The notes under the pieces are model-generated. The model was not told where the DNA came from, did no database searches, and saw only the letters and a program-made list of their open reading frames with translations. A program made the translations under genes and the position numbers. Shown here in pieces: positions 34,065 to 43,059 of a stretch of 64,000 nucleotides of DNA. The stretch covers positions 248,001 to 312,000 of the forward strand of contig NZ_JARVKY010000004.1 in assembly GCF_029813785.1 (NCBI RefSeq), given 5' to 3'. Source of the stretch: Streptomyces sp. DH41. GTDB lineage: Bacteria > Actinomycetota > Actinomycetes > Streptomycetales > Streptomycetaceae. Numbering within the stretch: position 1 is the first letter of the stretch; the number at the start of each line of letters is the position of its first letter.

Positions 34065-37000
34065 TGGCGAGCCTGGTCACCGTTCCGGTCCTCGGGGCGG
34101 TGATCGTGGCCTCCATCTTCATCGCCTCGATGGTGGCCACCGTGGCGCCGGCCTCCACCTCGTCGCCCTCCGCGACGGCGAGGGTCACCACTCCCGCGAA
34201 CGGCGCCGCGACATGGCCGGGGTCCGACCGGTCGGCCTTCTCCGTGACCGGGACGTCGGAGGCCGCCGACCGGTCGCGGACCTGGATCGGCCGGAGCTGG
34301 CCGTTCAGGGAGGACATCACGGTGCGCATGCCGCGCTCGTCGGCGTCGCCGACCGCCTGGAGTTCGATGAGCAGCCGCACGCCGGGATCCAGGTCGACCG
34401 TGTACTCCTTGCCGGGGCGCAGCCCGTAGAAGAAGTCCTTGCTGTCCAGGACGCTGGTGTCGCCGAAGGAGGCGCGGTGGGTGTCGAACTCGCGCGCCGG
34501 TCCGGGGAACAGCAGCCGGTTGAGGGTCGTCCGGCGTTCCTTGGCCAGGCCGGTGCGGTCGTCCGCGGTCAGCTCGGGCAGGGGCTTGGCCTCGGCGCGG
34601 CCGCGCAGCGCCTTGCTGCGGAACGGCTCGGGCCAGCCGCCGGGCGGGGTGCCCAGTTCGCCGCGCAGGAAGCCGATGACGGAGTCGGGGATGTCGAACC
34701 GGTCCGGCTCCGCCTCGAAGTCCGCCGGGGCGACGCCGGCGCCCACCAGGTGGAGGGCCAGGTCGCCGACCACCTTGGAGGAGGGCGTGACCTTCACCAG
34801 GTGGCCGAGCATGCGGTCGGCGGCGGCGTACATGGCCTCGATGTCCTCGAAGCGGTCGCCGAGGCCGAGCGCGATGGCCTGGGTGCGCAGGTTGGAGAGC
34901 TGTCCGCCGGGGATCTCGTGGTGGTAGACGCGGCCGGTCGGTGAGGCGAGACCCGCCTCGAAGGGTGCGTAGACCTTGCGGACGCTCTCCCAGTACGGTT
35001 CCAGGTCGCCGACGGCCTGGAGGTCGAGGCCGGTGGGCCGCTCCGTGTGGTCGGTGGCGGCGACGATCGCCGACAGGGACGGCTGTGAGGTGGTGCCCGC
35101 CATGGACGCCACCGCCCCGTCCACGGCGTCCGCGCCGGCCTGGATCGCGGCGAGGTAGGTGGCGAGCTGGCCGCCGGTGGTGTCGTGGGTGTGCAGGTGC
35201 ACCGGCAGGTCGAACTCGCGGCGCAGCGCGGAGACCAGGGTCGCCGCGGCCGGCGCCCGCAGCAGGCCGGCCATGTCCTTGACGGCCAGGACGTGCGCGC
35301 CGGCGTTCACGATCTGCTCGGCGAGCCGCAGGTAGTAGTCGAGCGTGTAGAGCCGCTCGGACGGGTCGGAGAGGTCGGCGGTGTAGCACAGGGCCACCTC
35401 CGCGACGGACGTTCCGGTCTGCCGTACGGCGTCGATGGCGGGCCGCATCTGGTCGACGTCGTTGAGGGCGTCGAAGACGCGGAAGACGTCGATGCCGGTG
35501 GCCGCGGCCTCCTGGACGAAGGCGTCGGTCACCTCGGTCGGGTACGGGGTGTAGCCCACGGTGTTGCGGCCGCGCAGCAGCATCTGGAGGCAGATGTTGG
35601 GCACGGCCTCGCGCAGGGCGGCCAGCCGCTCCCACGGGTCCTCGGCGAGAAAGCGCAGAGCCACGTCGTAGGTGGCGCCGCCCCAGCACTCCAGGGACAG
35701 CAACTGCGGCAGGGTGTGCGCGACCTGCGGGGCGACGGCGAGCATGTCCTTGGTGCGGACCCGGGTGGCGAGCAGCGACTGGTGGGCGTCGCGGAACGTG
35801 GTGTCGGTGACGCCGATGGTGGGCGAGTCGCGCAGCCAGCGGGCGAAGCCCTCGGGACCCAGCTCGGCGAGCCGCTGCCGGGAGCCGGCCGGGGGCTCAC
35901 CGGCGGCGATCGGTGGCAGCTTGGTCAGCGGGTCGGCGATCTCGGGACGCTCGCCGTGCGGCTTGTTGACCGTGACGTCGGCGAGGTAGGTCAGCAGCTT
36001 CGTGCCGCGGTCGGCGGAGTGGCGGGCGGTGAGCAGGTGCGGGCGCTGCTCGATGAAGGAGGTGGTGACCCGGCCTGCCTGGAAGTCCGGGTCGTCCAGC
36101 ACCGCCTGGAGGAAGGGGATGTTGGTGGCGACGCCGCGGATGCGGAACTCGGCCACGGCGCGCCGGGCGCGGTTCACGGCGGTGGGGAAGTCCCGGCCCC
36201 GGCAGGAGAGTTTGACCAGCATCGAGTCGAAGTGGGCGCTGATCTCCGTGCCGGCGTGGGTGGTGCCGCCGTCGAGGCGGATGCCCGAGCCGCCGGGCGA
36301 GCGGTAGGCGCTGATCCGACCGGTGTCGGGGCGGAAGCCGTTGGCCGGGTCCTCGGTGGTGATGCGGCACTGGAGGGCGGCGCCGCGCAGGGTGATGTTC
36401 TCCTGGGCGAGGCCGAGGTCGGCGAGCGTCTCGCCGGCGGCGATGCGCAGCTGGGACTGGACGAGGTCGACGTCGGTGACCTCCTCGGTGACCGTGTGCT
36501 CGACCTGGATGCGCGGGTTCATCTCGATGAAGACGTGGTTGCCGTCGCGGTCGACGAGGAACTCCACGGTGCCGGCGTTGCGGTAGCCGATCTGCCGGGC
36601 GAAGTTCACGGCGTCGGCGCAGATCCGGTCGCGGAGTGCCGGGTCGAGGCCTGGCGCGGGGGCGAGTTCGATGACCTTCTGGTGGCGGCGCTGCACCGAG
36701 CAGTCCCGCTCGAAGAGGTGGATGACCTCGCCCTGGCCGTCGGCGAGGATCTGGACCTCGATGTGGCGGGGTTCGACGACGGCCCTCTCCAGGAACACCG
36801 TGGAGTCGCCGAACGCGGAGGCCGCCTCCCGGGACGCCGCCTCGATGGCCTCGCGCAGCTGGGCGGGTTCCTCGACGCGGCGCATGCCGCGCCCGCCGCC
36901 GCCCGCGACCGCCTTGACGAACACGGGGAAGCCGACCTCGTCGGCGGCGCGGACGAGTTCGTCCACGTCGGTGGAGGGCGCGGAGGAGCCGAGGACCGGC

Positions 37001-37386
37001 ACACCGGCCTCGCGGGCGGCGGCGACGGCTCGGGCCTTGTTGCCGGTCAGTTCGAGGATCTGGGCGCTGGGTCCGACGAAGGTGATGCCGGCCTCCTCGC
37101 ACGCGCGGGCGAGGTCGGGGTTCTCGGACAGGAATCCGTAACCCGGGTAGACGGCGTCGGCTCCCGCACGGCGTGCGGCGCGGACGATCTCCTCCACGGA
37201 GAGATACGCGCGCACCGGATGCCCGGGCTCTCCGATCTCGTAGGCCTCGTCGGCCTTCAGCCGGTGCAGCGAGTTACGGTCCTCGTGCGGGAAGACGGCG
37301 ACGGTGCGCGCGCCGAGCTCGTAGCCCGCGCGGAACGCCCGGATCGCGATCTCACCGCGGTTGGCGACCAGCACCTTGCGGAACAT
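34012..37386 (-). CDS. pyc: Pyruvate carboxylase
   Basis: A 1124-residue ATP- and biotin-dependent enzyme that converts pyruvate to oxaloacetate (anaplerosis); it has the full single-chain length. In order: biotin carboxylase (about 1-450; KVLVANRGEIAIRAFRA, KAVAGGGGRGMRRV, FIEMNPRIQVEHTVTE), carboxyltransferase (about 530-800; GVTDTTFRDAHQSLLATRVR, LECWGGATYDVALRF, HLHTHDTTGG), the tetramerisation linker, and the C-terminal biotinyl domain with EAMKMEATI. The ATG at 37386 follows AAGGGA; an in-frame upstream extension is not family-like. The 3' end overlaps the convergent membrane-protein gene. Confidence 0.98.
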   Translation of the reverse strand: MFRKVLVANRGEIAIRAFRAGYELGARTVAVFPHEDRNSLHRLKADEAYEIGEPGHPVRAYLSVEEIVRAARRAGADAVYPGYGFLSENPDLARACEEAGITFVGPSAQILELTGNKARAVAAAREAGVPVLGSSAPSTDVDELVRAADEVGFPVFVKAVAGGGGRGMRRVEEPAQLREAIEAASREAASAFGDSTVFLERAVVEPRHIEVQILADGQGEVIHLFERDCSVQRRHQKVIELAPAPGLDPALRDRICADAVNFARQIGYRNAGTVEFLVDRDGNHVFIEMNPRIQVEHTVTEEVTDVDLVQSQLRIAAGETLADLGLAQENITLRGAALQCRITTEDPANGFRPDTGRISAYRSPGGSGIRLDGGTTHAGTEISAHFDSMLVKLSCRGRDFPTAVNRARRAVAEFRIRGVATNIPFLQAVLDDPDFQAGRVTTSFIEQRPHLLTARHSADRGTKLLTYLADVTVNKPHGERPEIADPLTKLPPIAAGEPPAGSRQRLAELGPEGFARWLRDSPTIGVTDTTFRDAHQSLLATRVRTKDMLAVAPQVAHTLPQLLSLECWGGATYDVALRFLAEDPWERLAALREAVPNICLQMLLRGRNTVGYTPYPTEVTDAFVQEAAATGIDVFRVFDALNDVDQMRPAIDAVRQTGTSVAEVALCYTADLSDPSERLYTLDYYLRLAEQIVNAGAHVLAVKDMAGLLRAPAAATLVSALRREFDLPVHLHTHDTTGGQLATYLAAIQAGADAVDGAVASMAGTTSQPSLSAIVAATDHTERPTGLDLQAVGDLEPYWESVRKVYAPFEAGLASPTGRVYHHEIPGGQLSNLRTQAIALGLGDRFEDIEAMYAAADRMLGHLVKVTPSSKVVGDLALHLVGAGVAPADFEAEPDRFDIPDSVIGFLRGELGTPPGGWPEPFRSKALRGRAEAKPLPELTADDRTGLAKERRTTLNRLLFPGPAREFDTHRASFGDTSVLDSKDFFYGLRPGKEYTVDLDPGVRLLIELQAVGDADERGMRTVMSSLNGQLRPIQVRDRSAASDVPVTEKADRSDPGHVAAPFAGVVTLAVAEGDEVEAGATVATIEAMKMEATITAPRTGTVTRLAINRIQQVEGGDLLVQLG

Positions 37387-37678
37387 TGTTGATCCCTTCA
37401 GCCTGCCGGGTGACGACACCATGGTGTCGGCGCCACCTCCGGGACGCCATGTGAGCCGGGCCACTCATGGCGTGTTTTCTGTACGGCTCGGTGCGGCTCG
37501 GAACCTCAGCGGACTTTGGCGGCTCTTTTAAGGCTTTCTGAAGATGACCTTCGAACCGCCGTTTCCGCTCCGGCCGGGTCCTAGGCTCTCGGACACCCCC
37601 CACAGTCCCGGTGGGCGCGGTCGCGTCCACCGGGTACGGGGTTCCGTCAGCCGACAGACAAGCCGAGGTGTCCTGCGT

Positions 37679-38563
37679 ATGGGTTCCCGTCGAGCCGAAC
37701 GCCCGTCCCGCTCCCACGCCCGGCCCCGCGGCGGGCTCAGGACGCGCGGTACCGCGCTGGTGCTCGGCGCCGTCACCGTGACGGCGGGCGTCGGGATCAC
37801 CCTGGCTGTCGCCGGGGGCGAGGACGGCGCGGCCGCGGACCGGGTCACCACGAACGCCGCCGGTGAAGCGCCGGGCGCACAGGACGCGGCGGGCGGTGCG
37901 ACGCCGCTCGCCTCCGCGTCGGCGAGCCCGAGCGTCACGGCGAGCAGCTCGCCGAGCGAGAGTGCCGAGCCGAAGGACAAGGACGAGGACGGGCCGAAGA
38001 AGTCGGCGAGTGCGTCAACCAGCCCGGCGAAGGCTGCCGAGCCCGCGTCGAAGGCTCCCGCGAGGACGACGGTGAAGAGCGGCGGCGACCGTCCGTCGAG
38101 CGGCGGCGGCGATACGGGCTCGGGCTCGGGCAGCGGATCGGGTTCGCAGTCGGGATCGGGATCGGGGTCCAGTGGGTCCGGTGGGGTCGAGGCGCAGGTT
38201 CTCTCGCTCGTGAACGAGGAGCGGGCCGCGGCGGGCTGCTCGCCGGTCACGGCGAACGACCGGCTGACCCGCGCCGCGGACGACTACAGCGACGTCATGG
38301 CGAGCAGCGGTGTGATGTCCCACACGGGTCCCGACGGCTCCACCATGGCGAGCCGCGTCGAGGCCGCCGGTTACCAGTGGTCCACGCTGGGCGAGAACAT
38401 AGCCCGGGGCCAGGGGAACGCGGCCTCGGTGATGGACTCCTGGATGAACAGCCCCGGCCACCGCGCGAACATACTCAACTGCTCCTTCAAGGAGCTGGGC
38501 GTCGGCGTCCACTTCGGCGACGGTGGCCCCTGGTGGACCCAGAACTTCGGCGCCGGCCGCTGA
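37679..38563 (+). CDS. Secreted CAP-domain (SCP/PR-1-like) protein
   Basis: A 294-residue exported protein. A basic N terminus and a hydrophobic segment (TALVLGAVTVTAGVGITLAV) act as signal or anchor. About 55-175 is a low-complexity Ser/Ala/Pro/Gly linker with SGSGSGS runs. The C-terminal domain (about 178-294) is a CAP fold: LSLVNEERAAAGCSPVTAND, MASSGVMSHTGPDGSTMASR, WSTLGENIARG, WMNSPGHRANILNCSFKELG, GGPWWTQNFG. The metal-cleft histidines and glutamates (SHT, GEN, GHR) are present. Function in bacteria is generally unknown. The ATG follows GAGGTG. Its 3' end converges on the histidine kinase gene with only 6 bases between. Confidence 0.9.
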   Translation: MGSRRAERPSRSHARPRGGLRTRGTALVLGAVTVTAGVGITLAVAGGEDGAAADRVTTNAAGEAPGAQDAAGGATPLASASASPSVTASSSPSESAEPKDKDEDGPKKSASASTSPAKAAEPASKAPARTTVKSGGDRPSSGGGDTGSGSGSGSGSQSGSGSGSSGSGGVEAQVLSLVNEERAAAGCSPVTANDRLTRAADDYSDVMASSGVMSHTGPDGSTMASRVEAAGYQWSTLGENIARGQGNAASVMDSWMNSPGHRANILNCSFKELGVGVHFGDGGPWWTQNFGAGR

Positions 38564-38569
38564 CGCCCG

Positions 38570-39904
38570 TCACCGTCCCCCGCCTCCAGCCCCGCCCCCA
38601 CCCCCGCTCGCGAGTACGAACGACACCCGCACCCGCGCGCCTCCCAGTGGCGCGCGGGTGATCGTCAGTTCGCCGTCCGCCGCGCGGGCCGCCCGGGCCA
38701 CGATGTCCAGGCCGAGGCCGGTGGACCCGCCGACGCTGACGCCCCGGGTGAGCGCGGCCCCGGGGTCCGCCACCCCCGGGCCCGCGTCGTCGACCGTGAG
38801 GAACACGTGCCGCTCCGCCCGCTCCACGCGGACGGCGAAGGCGGTGCCCTGAGGGGTGTGCCGGAAGACGTTGCCGATGAGGGCGTCGACGACGGCCGCG
38901 AGGTCGTCCTCGGGGAAGGCGACGGGCGCCGGGCGCGGGGTCAGGGAGCGCTCGTACGGCCGGTCCTGCTGGGTGGCGAGGACCGACCAGAAGTCCAGAC
39001 GCATGGCGACCACCTCGGCGACGTCGCACGGCTTCGCCGCGCCCGCCCCCGTCCCGCCGAGCTGTACCGCGGCCAGCGGCGTGCGCGCCGCGGCGATGAT
39101 GGAGTCGAGCTCGCTCTCCAGCTGGCCGGCGGCTTCCGTGACCCGCCGGGCGCTCGGGGTCGCGCCCATCCGGTCTGCCTCCAGGTAGAGGGCGGTCAGC
39201 GGGGTGCGCAGCCGGTGGGAGAGGTCGGCGACCAGTTCGCGTTCGACCGCGAGCAGGTCGACGACCCGGTCGGCCATGGTGTTGAACGCGACACCGGCCT
39301 CCTGGAGCTCGGGCGGGCCGTCCGGCTCCACCCGTACGCCGAGATCGCCGGAGCCGAGGGCCAGCGAGGCGCGCTTGAGACCGCGGGAGGAACGGACGAC
39401 GCGGGCGCCGAGCCGGTCGGCGACCAGCACCGAGCCACCGACCAGGCCCAGGGCGAGCAGCGCCATCACGCCCCAGGAGGCGGCCACTCCCCGGGTGAGG
39501 TCCGCGGCGGGCACGTAGGCCTCCACGACCGCGACCCGGTCGCCCCGCAGGACGACGGGCTGGAGGTAGACCCAGCCGTCCGCGGTGTCGACGGCGAGCG
39601 TCTCGCGGCCCCGTACGGCCCGGTCGAGCGCGTCCTGGGGCGCGTGCGGGGTTCCCACGAAGCCGCCGTCGGGCAGCCGTACGACGAGCTGGTCGGAGGA
39701 GCCGAGCTCGGCGACGGCCTGCTGTACGTCGGCGCGGCGGGTGGTGAGGGCGAGTACCGGGGACAGGGCCGAAGCGCGCTGCTCGGCGGCGGTGGTGACC
39801 CGGTCCCGGGCCTGCTCGCGGACGAGGAGGGCGAGGGGGATGAGGAACGACAGCGCCACCATCGAGGTGACGGCCAGGGCGATCCCGGCGAGAGCACGTC
39901 TCAT
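38570..39904 (-). CDS. Two-component sensor histidine kinase
   Basis: A 444-residue membrane sensor. TM1 is at about 9-28, the extracellular sensor at 30-140, TM2 at about 142-163, and HAMP at about 165-220. The phospho-acceptor is H230 in VADLSHRLRTPLTALYLEAD, and the ATPase has LIGNVFRHTPQGTAF (N), VDDAGPGVADP (G1) and GGSTGLGLDIVARAARAADG (G2). The last residues are Gly-rich. The start overlaps the response-regulator stop by ATGA, so the pair is coupled. The signal is unknown; the divergent secreted-protein gene is a possible target. Confidence 0.94.
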   Translation of the reverse strand: MRRALAGIALAVTSMVALSFLIPLALLVREQARDRVTTAAEQRASALSPVLALTTRRADVQQAVAELGSSDQLVVRLPDGGFVGTPHAPQDALDRAVRGRETLAVDTADGWVYLQPVVLRGDRVAVVEAYVPAADLTRGVAASWGVMALLALGLVGGSVLVADRLGARVVRSSRGLKRASLALGSGDLGVRVEPDGPPELQEAGVAFNTMADRVVDLLAVERELVADLSHRLRTPLTALYLEADRMGATPSARRVTEAAGQLESELDSIIAAARTPLAAVQLGGTGAGAAKPCDVAEVVAMRLDFWSVLATQQDRPYERSLTPRPAPVAFPEDDLAAVVDALIGNVFRHTPQGTAFAVRVERAERHVFLTVDDAGPGVADPGAALTRGVSVGGSTGLGLDIVARAARAADGELTITRAPLGGARVRVSFVLASGGGGGAGGGGR

Positions 39905-40590
39905 GGCGAGCTGACCAGCTTGATGCCGATACCGCGCACGGTGTGGAGATAGCGGGGCTTTCGTGCCTTCTCACCCAGTTTGCGACGGAGCGCGGAGAGG
40001 TGGACGTCCACCGTCTGGTCCTCCACGTACGGCTGCTGCCACACCTCCGTGAGTATCCGTTGCCTGGATATGACCTGGTCGGCGTTGGCGGCCAGGTAGG
40101 CGAGCAGATCGAACTCGCGACGGGTGAGGGCCAGTTCCCGGCCGGCGAGGTGCGCGGTGCGCGCGGTGGGGTCGATGCGCAGGTCGGCGACCTGGAGGAC
40201 GGGACGCCGCGCCGCCCGGACGTCGGCGGGCACGGAGCGGCGCAGCACGGCGGCGAGCCGGGCCGCGAGCTGACCGCCGGAGAAGGGCTTGACCATGTAG
40301 TCGTCGGCGCCGGCGTTGAGCAGCCGGATGATCTCCGTGTCGTCGTCGCGGGCGGTGGCGACCAGCACCGGGACACGGGAGATGCCCCGGATCATGCGCA
40401 GCACGTCGAGACCGTCGAGGTCGGGCAGCCCGAGGTCGAGGACCACGATGTCCGGCGGGCTCTGGGTGATGTCGCGCAACGCCTCGAAACCCTGGTGAGC
40501 GGTCTTCACCGCGTAGCCGTGTCCGGTCAGGACCTCGATCAGCGCGGCCCGGATCACGGGGTCGTCCTCGACGACAAGTACGGAGGCCAT
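39901..40590 (-). CDS. OmpR-family response regulator
   Basis: A 229-residue regulator. The receiver domain (1-118) has the acidic pair E8/D9/D10, phospho-acceptor D52 (VVLDLGLPDLDG), switch T79 and K101 (MVKPFSG). The winged-helix DNA-binding domain (about 130-227) has RREFDLLAYLAANADQVISRQR, DQTVDVHLSALRRKLGEK and VRGIGIKL. The ATG at 40590 has GGAGG nearby. It partners the downstream kinase. The divergent gene at 40627 starts only 36 bases away, so the two promoters overlap and joint control is likely. Confidence 0.96.
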   Translation of the reverse strand: MASVLVVEDDPVIRAALIEVLTGHGYAVKTAHQGFEALRDITQSPPDIVVLDLGLPDLDGLDVLRMIRGISRVPVLVATARDDDTEIIRLLNAGADDYMVKPFSGGQLAARLAAVLRRSVPADVRAARRPVLQVADLRIDPTARTAHLAGRELALTRREFDLLAYLAANADQVISRQRILTEVWQQPYVEDQTVDVHLSALRRKLGEKARKPRYLHTVRGIGIKLVSSP

Positions 40591-40626
40591 GAGCAGGCAC
40601 GTTAGCCGGTCCGTCACTATGGTGTC

Positions 40627-41196
40627 GTGTCCCGCCTCCTTCGCTACCTGATCATCTGGCTGTCGTGCACGGCGGCCAGTGTCACGGCTGTCATCATCAC
40701 GATCCATTTCGTGGTGGGCTCGACCCGGCCGACCGCGCCGGTCGCGCAGTCGGCGCCGAAGGAGCCGCCGGTGTCCGCCCGGCCCGCACCGTCGAAGACC
40801 GCGAAGCCCTCCCCCAGCCCGTCTGCGACCAGCCGGAAGCCCAGCCCGACACCGTCCCGTACGAGCGAGCAACCGCCCGAGCCGAGGCCGACGCCGACGC
40901 CGACCGCCGGCACCACGCCCCCGCCCTCTCCGACGGGCGGGGACGCCCCGGGGTGCGAGGAGGGCGGGGCCGGTGTGTTCACGGTGCCGTCCGAGGGCGG
41001 CAAGGTGACCGTGCGGTTCGGCGACAGTGGGGTGTGCCTGGTCTCGGCGGTGCCGAACAGGGGCTTCACGGTGAGTACGGAGCAGAGCGCGCCGCAGACG
41101 CTGACGGTGACCTTCTCGGCGAGCCGTCACCGGTCGGAGGTCACCGCGACGACGCGGCCGCAGAGCCGGGCCGACGTCCGCGAGGTGTCGTGGTGA
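40627..41196 (+). CDS. Exported/membrane-anchored hypothetical protein
   Basis: A 189-residue protein. The N-terminal YLIIWLSCTAASVTAVIITIHF segment is a signal anchor. About 32-105 is a Pro/Ser/Thr-rich stalk (TPTPTAGTTPPPSPTGG-like). The C-terminal 80 residues form a small beta-rich domain: FTVPSEGGKVTVRFGDSGVC, VPNRGFTVSTEQSAPQTLTV and ASRHRSEVTATTRP. No named family is recognised. The GTG has no ribosome site, and CACTAT lies 6 bases upstream, so the transcript may be leaderless. It is divergent from the response-regulator gene and is a candidate target of that system. Convergent with the mannanase gene. Confidence 0.75.
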   Translation: MSRLLRYLIIWLSCTAASVTAVIITIHFVVGSTRPTAPVAQSAPKEPPVSARPAPSKTAKPSPSPSATSRKPSPTPSRTSEQPPEPRPTPTPTAGTTPPPSPTGGDAPGCEEGGAGVFTVPSEGGKVTVRFGDSGVCLVSAVPNRGFTVSTEQSAPQTLTVTFSASRHRSEVTATTRPQSRADVREVSW

Positions 41197-41211
41197 GGTC
41201 CCTCACTCCGT

Positions 41212-42888
41212 TCACTTCGTGGTGGTACAGGCGGCCCCGTTGAGGCTGAACCCGGTCGGGGCGGTGTTGGCGGCGCCCTTCCCGCCGGTGAACCCGAGGG
41301 TGACCGTGCCGCCGGCGGGGATGGTGGAGGTGTAGGAGGCGGGGGCGACTCGCACGGCGCCGGCGTCCTGGGTCGCGGTGCCTCCCCACATGTTCGTGAT
41401 CGTCTGGCCGTCGGTGAAGGCGAAGGCCAGCGTCCACGGGCTGATGGGCGCGGTGCCGGTGTTGCGGACGGCGATCTCGCCCTGGAAGCCGCCCGGCCAT
41501 TCGCCCACGACGCGGTATCCGACGGAACACGAGGCGCCGGGGGTGCTGCCGCCGTCGCGGGTGGTGACGTCCGCGGTGGCGGAACGGGCCGAGCGGTTGC
41601 CCGCCGCGTCGCGCGCGTAGACGGCGAAGGTGTAGGTGGTGTCGGCGGTGAGGCCCGTCACGGTGGCGGTGTTGGTGGCGGAGGCGGCGACCTCGGTCTC
41701 GGCGCCGTCACCGACCCGGACGACGTCGTACCCGGCGACACCCACGTCGTCGGTGGCGGCGGTCCAGCCGAGGGTGACGGAGCTGTCCGTGGTGGCGGTG
41801 GCGGTCGGGGTGCCGGGCGTCGTCGGGGCCTGGGTGTCGTCCGGGCCGCCGCCGTAGACCGTGGCCTCCTTCGAGGTCCGGGCGATGCCGTCGGCGCCGT
41901 GGAAGATGCGCTCGCCCCAGGCGCTGAGCCGGCTGGGGTCGAAGTCGAGGGCGAGGTCGAGGACCGGGTCGGTGTTACCGCTCCAGGACCAGGCCAGGTA
42001 GCCGAGGCCGAGCTGTTCGGCGGTGGCCATCATGGTGTCCTCGTCCGGGTCGCCCCACTGGTCGGCGGGGCCGCCGAACTCGCCGATGAGGATCGGCAGC
42101 CCGGCGGCGACGAAGGCGTTCAGGTAGTCGGTGATCTCCTGGGCGGTGTCGTACACGCTGTACATGTGGATCGAGAAGATCAGGTTGCCCGTGGGGTCGG
42201 CGTCGTACACGGACCGCGCGTCGGCCCGCATGATCCCCTGCCAGTCCTGACCCCAGTTGGGCGCGTCGATCATGATCGTGTGCTGGAAGCCGGCGGCGCG
42301 CAGCTTCTCGACCGCCGCGATGGTCGGCTCGGTCCAGCCGGCGGGGTCGGTGTTGCCCCAGGGCTCGTTGCCGATGTTGACGACGACGTAGTCCTCCTCG
42401 CCGGCCAGCACGTCCTTGAGGCCGATCCAGTAGTCGGCGGCGTGGTCGAGCGTGCCGGCGGCGGCGTCCTCGCCGTAGCCGGTGGTGTCGTGCACCTCCA
42501 GTACGCAGATCAGGCGGTTCGCCTTGCACTGGTCGACGACGGCGGCCACGTCCTCGGGGCTGTTCTCGCTCCAGCGGTGACCGTCGGACAGGACGACCCG
42601 GACGGTGTTGGCGCCCAGTGCCTTGACGTCCGCCAGCGACTGCGTCTCGCCGGGGTACCAGGTGTGGGCGTGGTTGACCCCGCGCATGACGAAGTCGTTG
42701 CCGTTGCCCTCCAGCAGCCGGCCGTCGCCGATGTGCAGGCCGATGGCGGCCTGGGCGCCGAGCGGCTGGGCCAGGGCCACGGCCGGGGAGAGGGCCCCGA
42801 GGACGGCCAGACCGATCAGGGCGGCCAGCGCCGTGAGCAGGCGGGCTGATAAGGGGCGCTGCCGGGATGCGCGTGGTGTCGTGTGCAC
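41212..42888 (-). CDS. Secreted GH5 beta-mannanase with FN3 and CBM2 domains
   Basis: A 558-residue secreted glycoside hydrolase. The signal peptide ends near ALA-QPLG. The catalytic domain (about 50-340) matches GH5 subfamily 8 mannan endo-1,4-beta-mannosidases: VMRGVNHAHTWYPGETQSLA, NTVRVVLSDGHRW, LEVHDTTGYGED, VVNIGNEPWGN with the acid/base Glu, DAPNWGQD and ILIGEFGG with the nucleophile Glu. Then come an FN3 linker module (about 360-440) and a C-terminal CBM2 (about 455-558; GYRVVGEWPGGFQGEIAVRN, WGGTATQDAG). The GTG at 42888 has GGAGG 5 bases upstream. A CebR-type box lies 38 bases upstream, pointing to induction by cello- or manno-oligosaccharides. Confidence 0.93.
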   Translation of the reverse strand: MHTTPRASRQRPLSARLLTALAALIGLAVLGALSPAVALAQPLGAQAAIGLHIGDGRLLEGNGNDFVMRGVNHAHTWYPGETQSLADVKALGANTVRVVLSDGHRWSENSPEDVAAVVDQCKANRLICVLEVHDTTGYGEDAAAGTLDHAADYWIGLKDVLAGEEDYVVVNIGNEPWGNTDPAGWTEPTIAAVEKLRAAGFQHTIMIDAPNWGQDWQGIMRADARSVYDADPTGNLIFSIHMYSVYDTAQEITDYLNAFVAAGLPILIGEFGGPADQWGDPDEDTMMATAEQLGLGYLAWSWSGNTDPVLDLALDFDPSRLSAWGERIFHGADGIARTSKEATVYGGGPDDTQAPTTPGTPTATATTDSSVTLGWTAATDDVGVAGYDVVRVGDGAETEVAASATNTATVTGLTADTTYTFAVYARDAAGNRSARSATADVTTRDGGSTPGASCSVGYRVVGEWPGGFQGEIAVRNTGTAPISPWTLAFAFTDGQTITNMWGGTATQDAGAVRVAPASYTSTIPAGGTVTLGFTGGKGAANTAPTGFSLNGAACTTTK

Positions 42889-42925
42889 GGGGCCTCCAGT
42901 GGGTGGGGGTGGGAAGCGCTTACTG

Positions 42926-42939
42926 CGTGGGAGCGCTCC
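42926..42939. promoter_or_regulatory. CebR-type operator
   Basis: TGGGAGCGCTCCCA is a perfect 14-bp palindrome identical to the known CebR (LacI-family cellobiose repressor) box of Streptomyces. It lies 38 bases upstream of the mannanase start. A related half-matching sequence, GGGAAGCGCTTA, is 16 bases away. Confidence 0.85.
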
Positions 42940-43001
42940 CATGAACCCATGACGGCGCGTACACGTCAAGATGGAGGACGGAATCGAAGTCGCGGGAAAC
43001 G

Positions 43002-43035
43002 GGTACGTCCCGCTCACGGATGAGCGGGACGTACC
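43002..43035 (-). terminator. Perfect 15-bp hairpin terminator
   Basis: GGTACGTCCCGCTCA and TGAGCGGGACGTACC pair perfectly around a 4-base loop, 24 bases past the ThuA-gene stop. It ends the upstream two-gene operon before the mannanase promoter. Confidence 0.9.
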
Positions 43036-43059
43036 GGGTCTGCTGCCCTCCGGGCTCGG

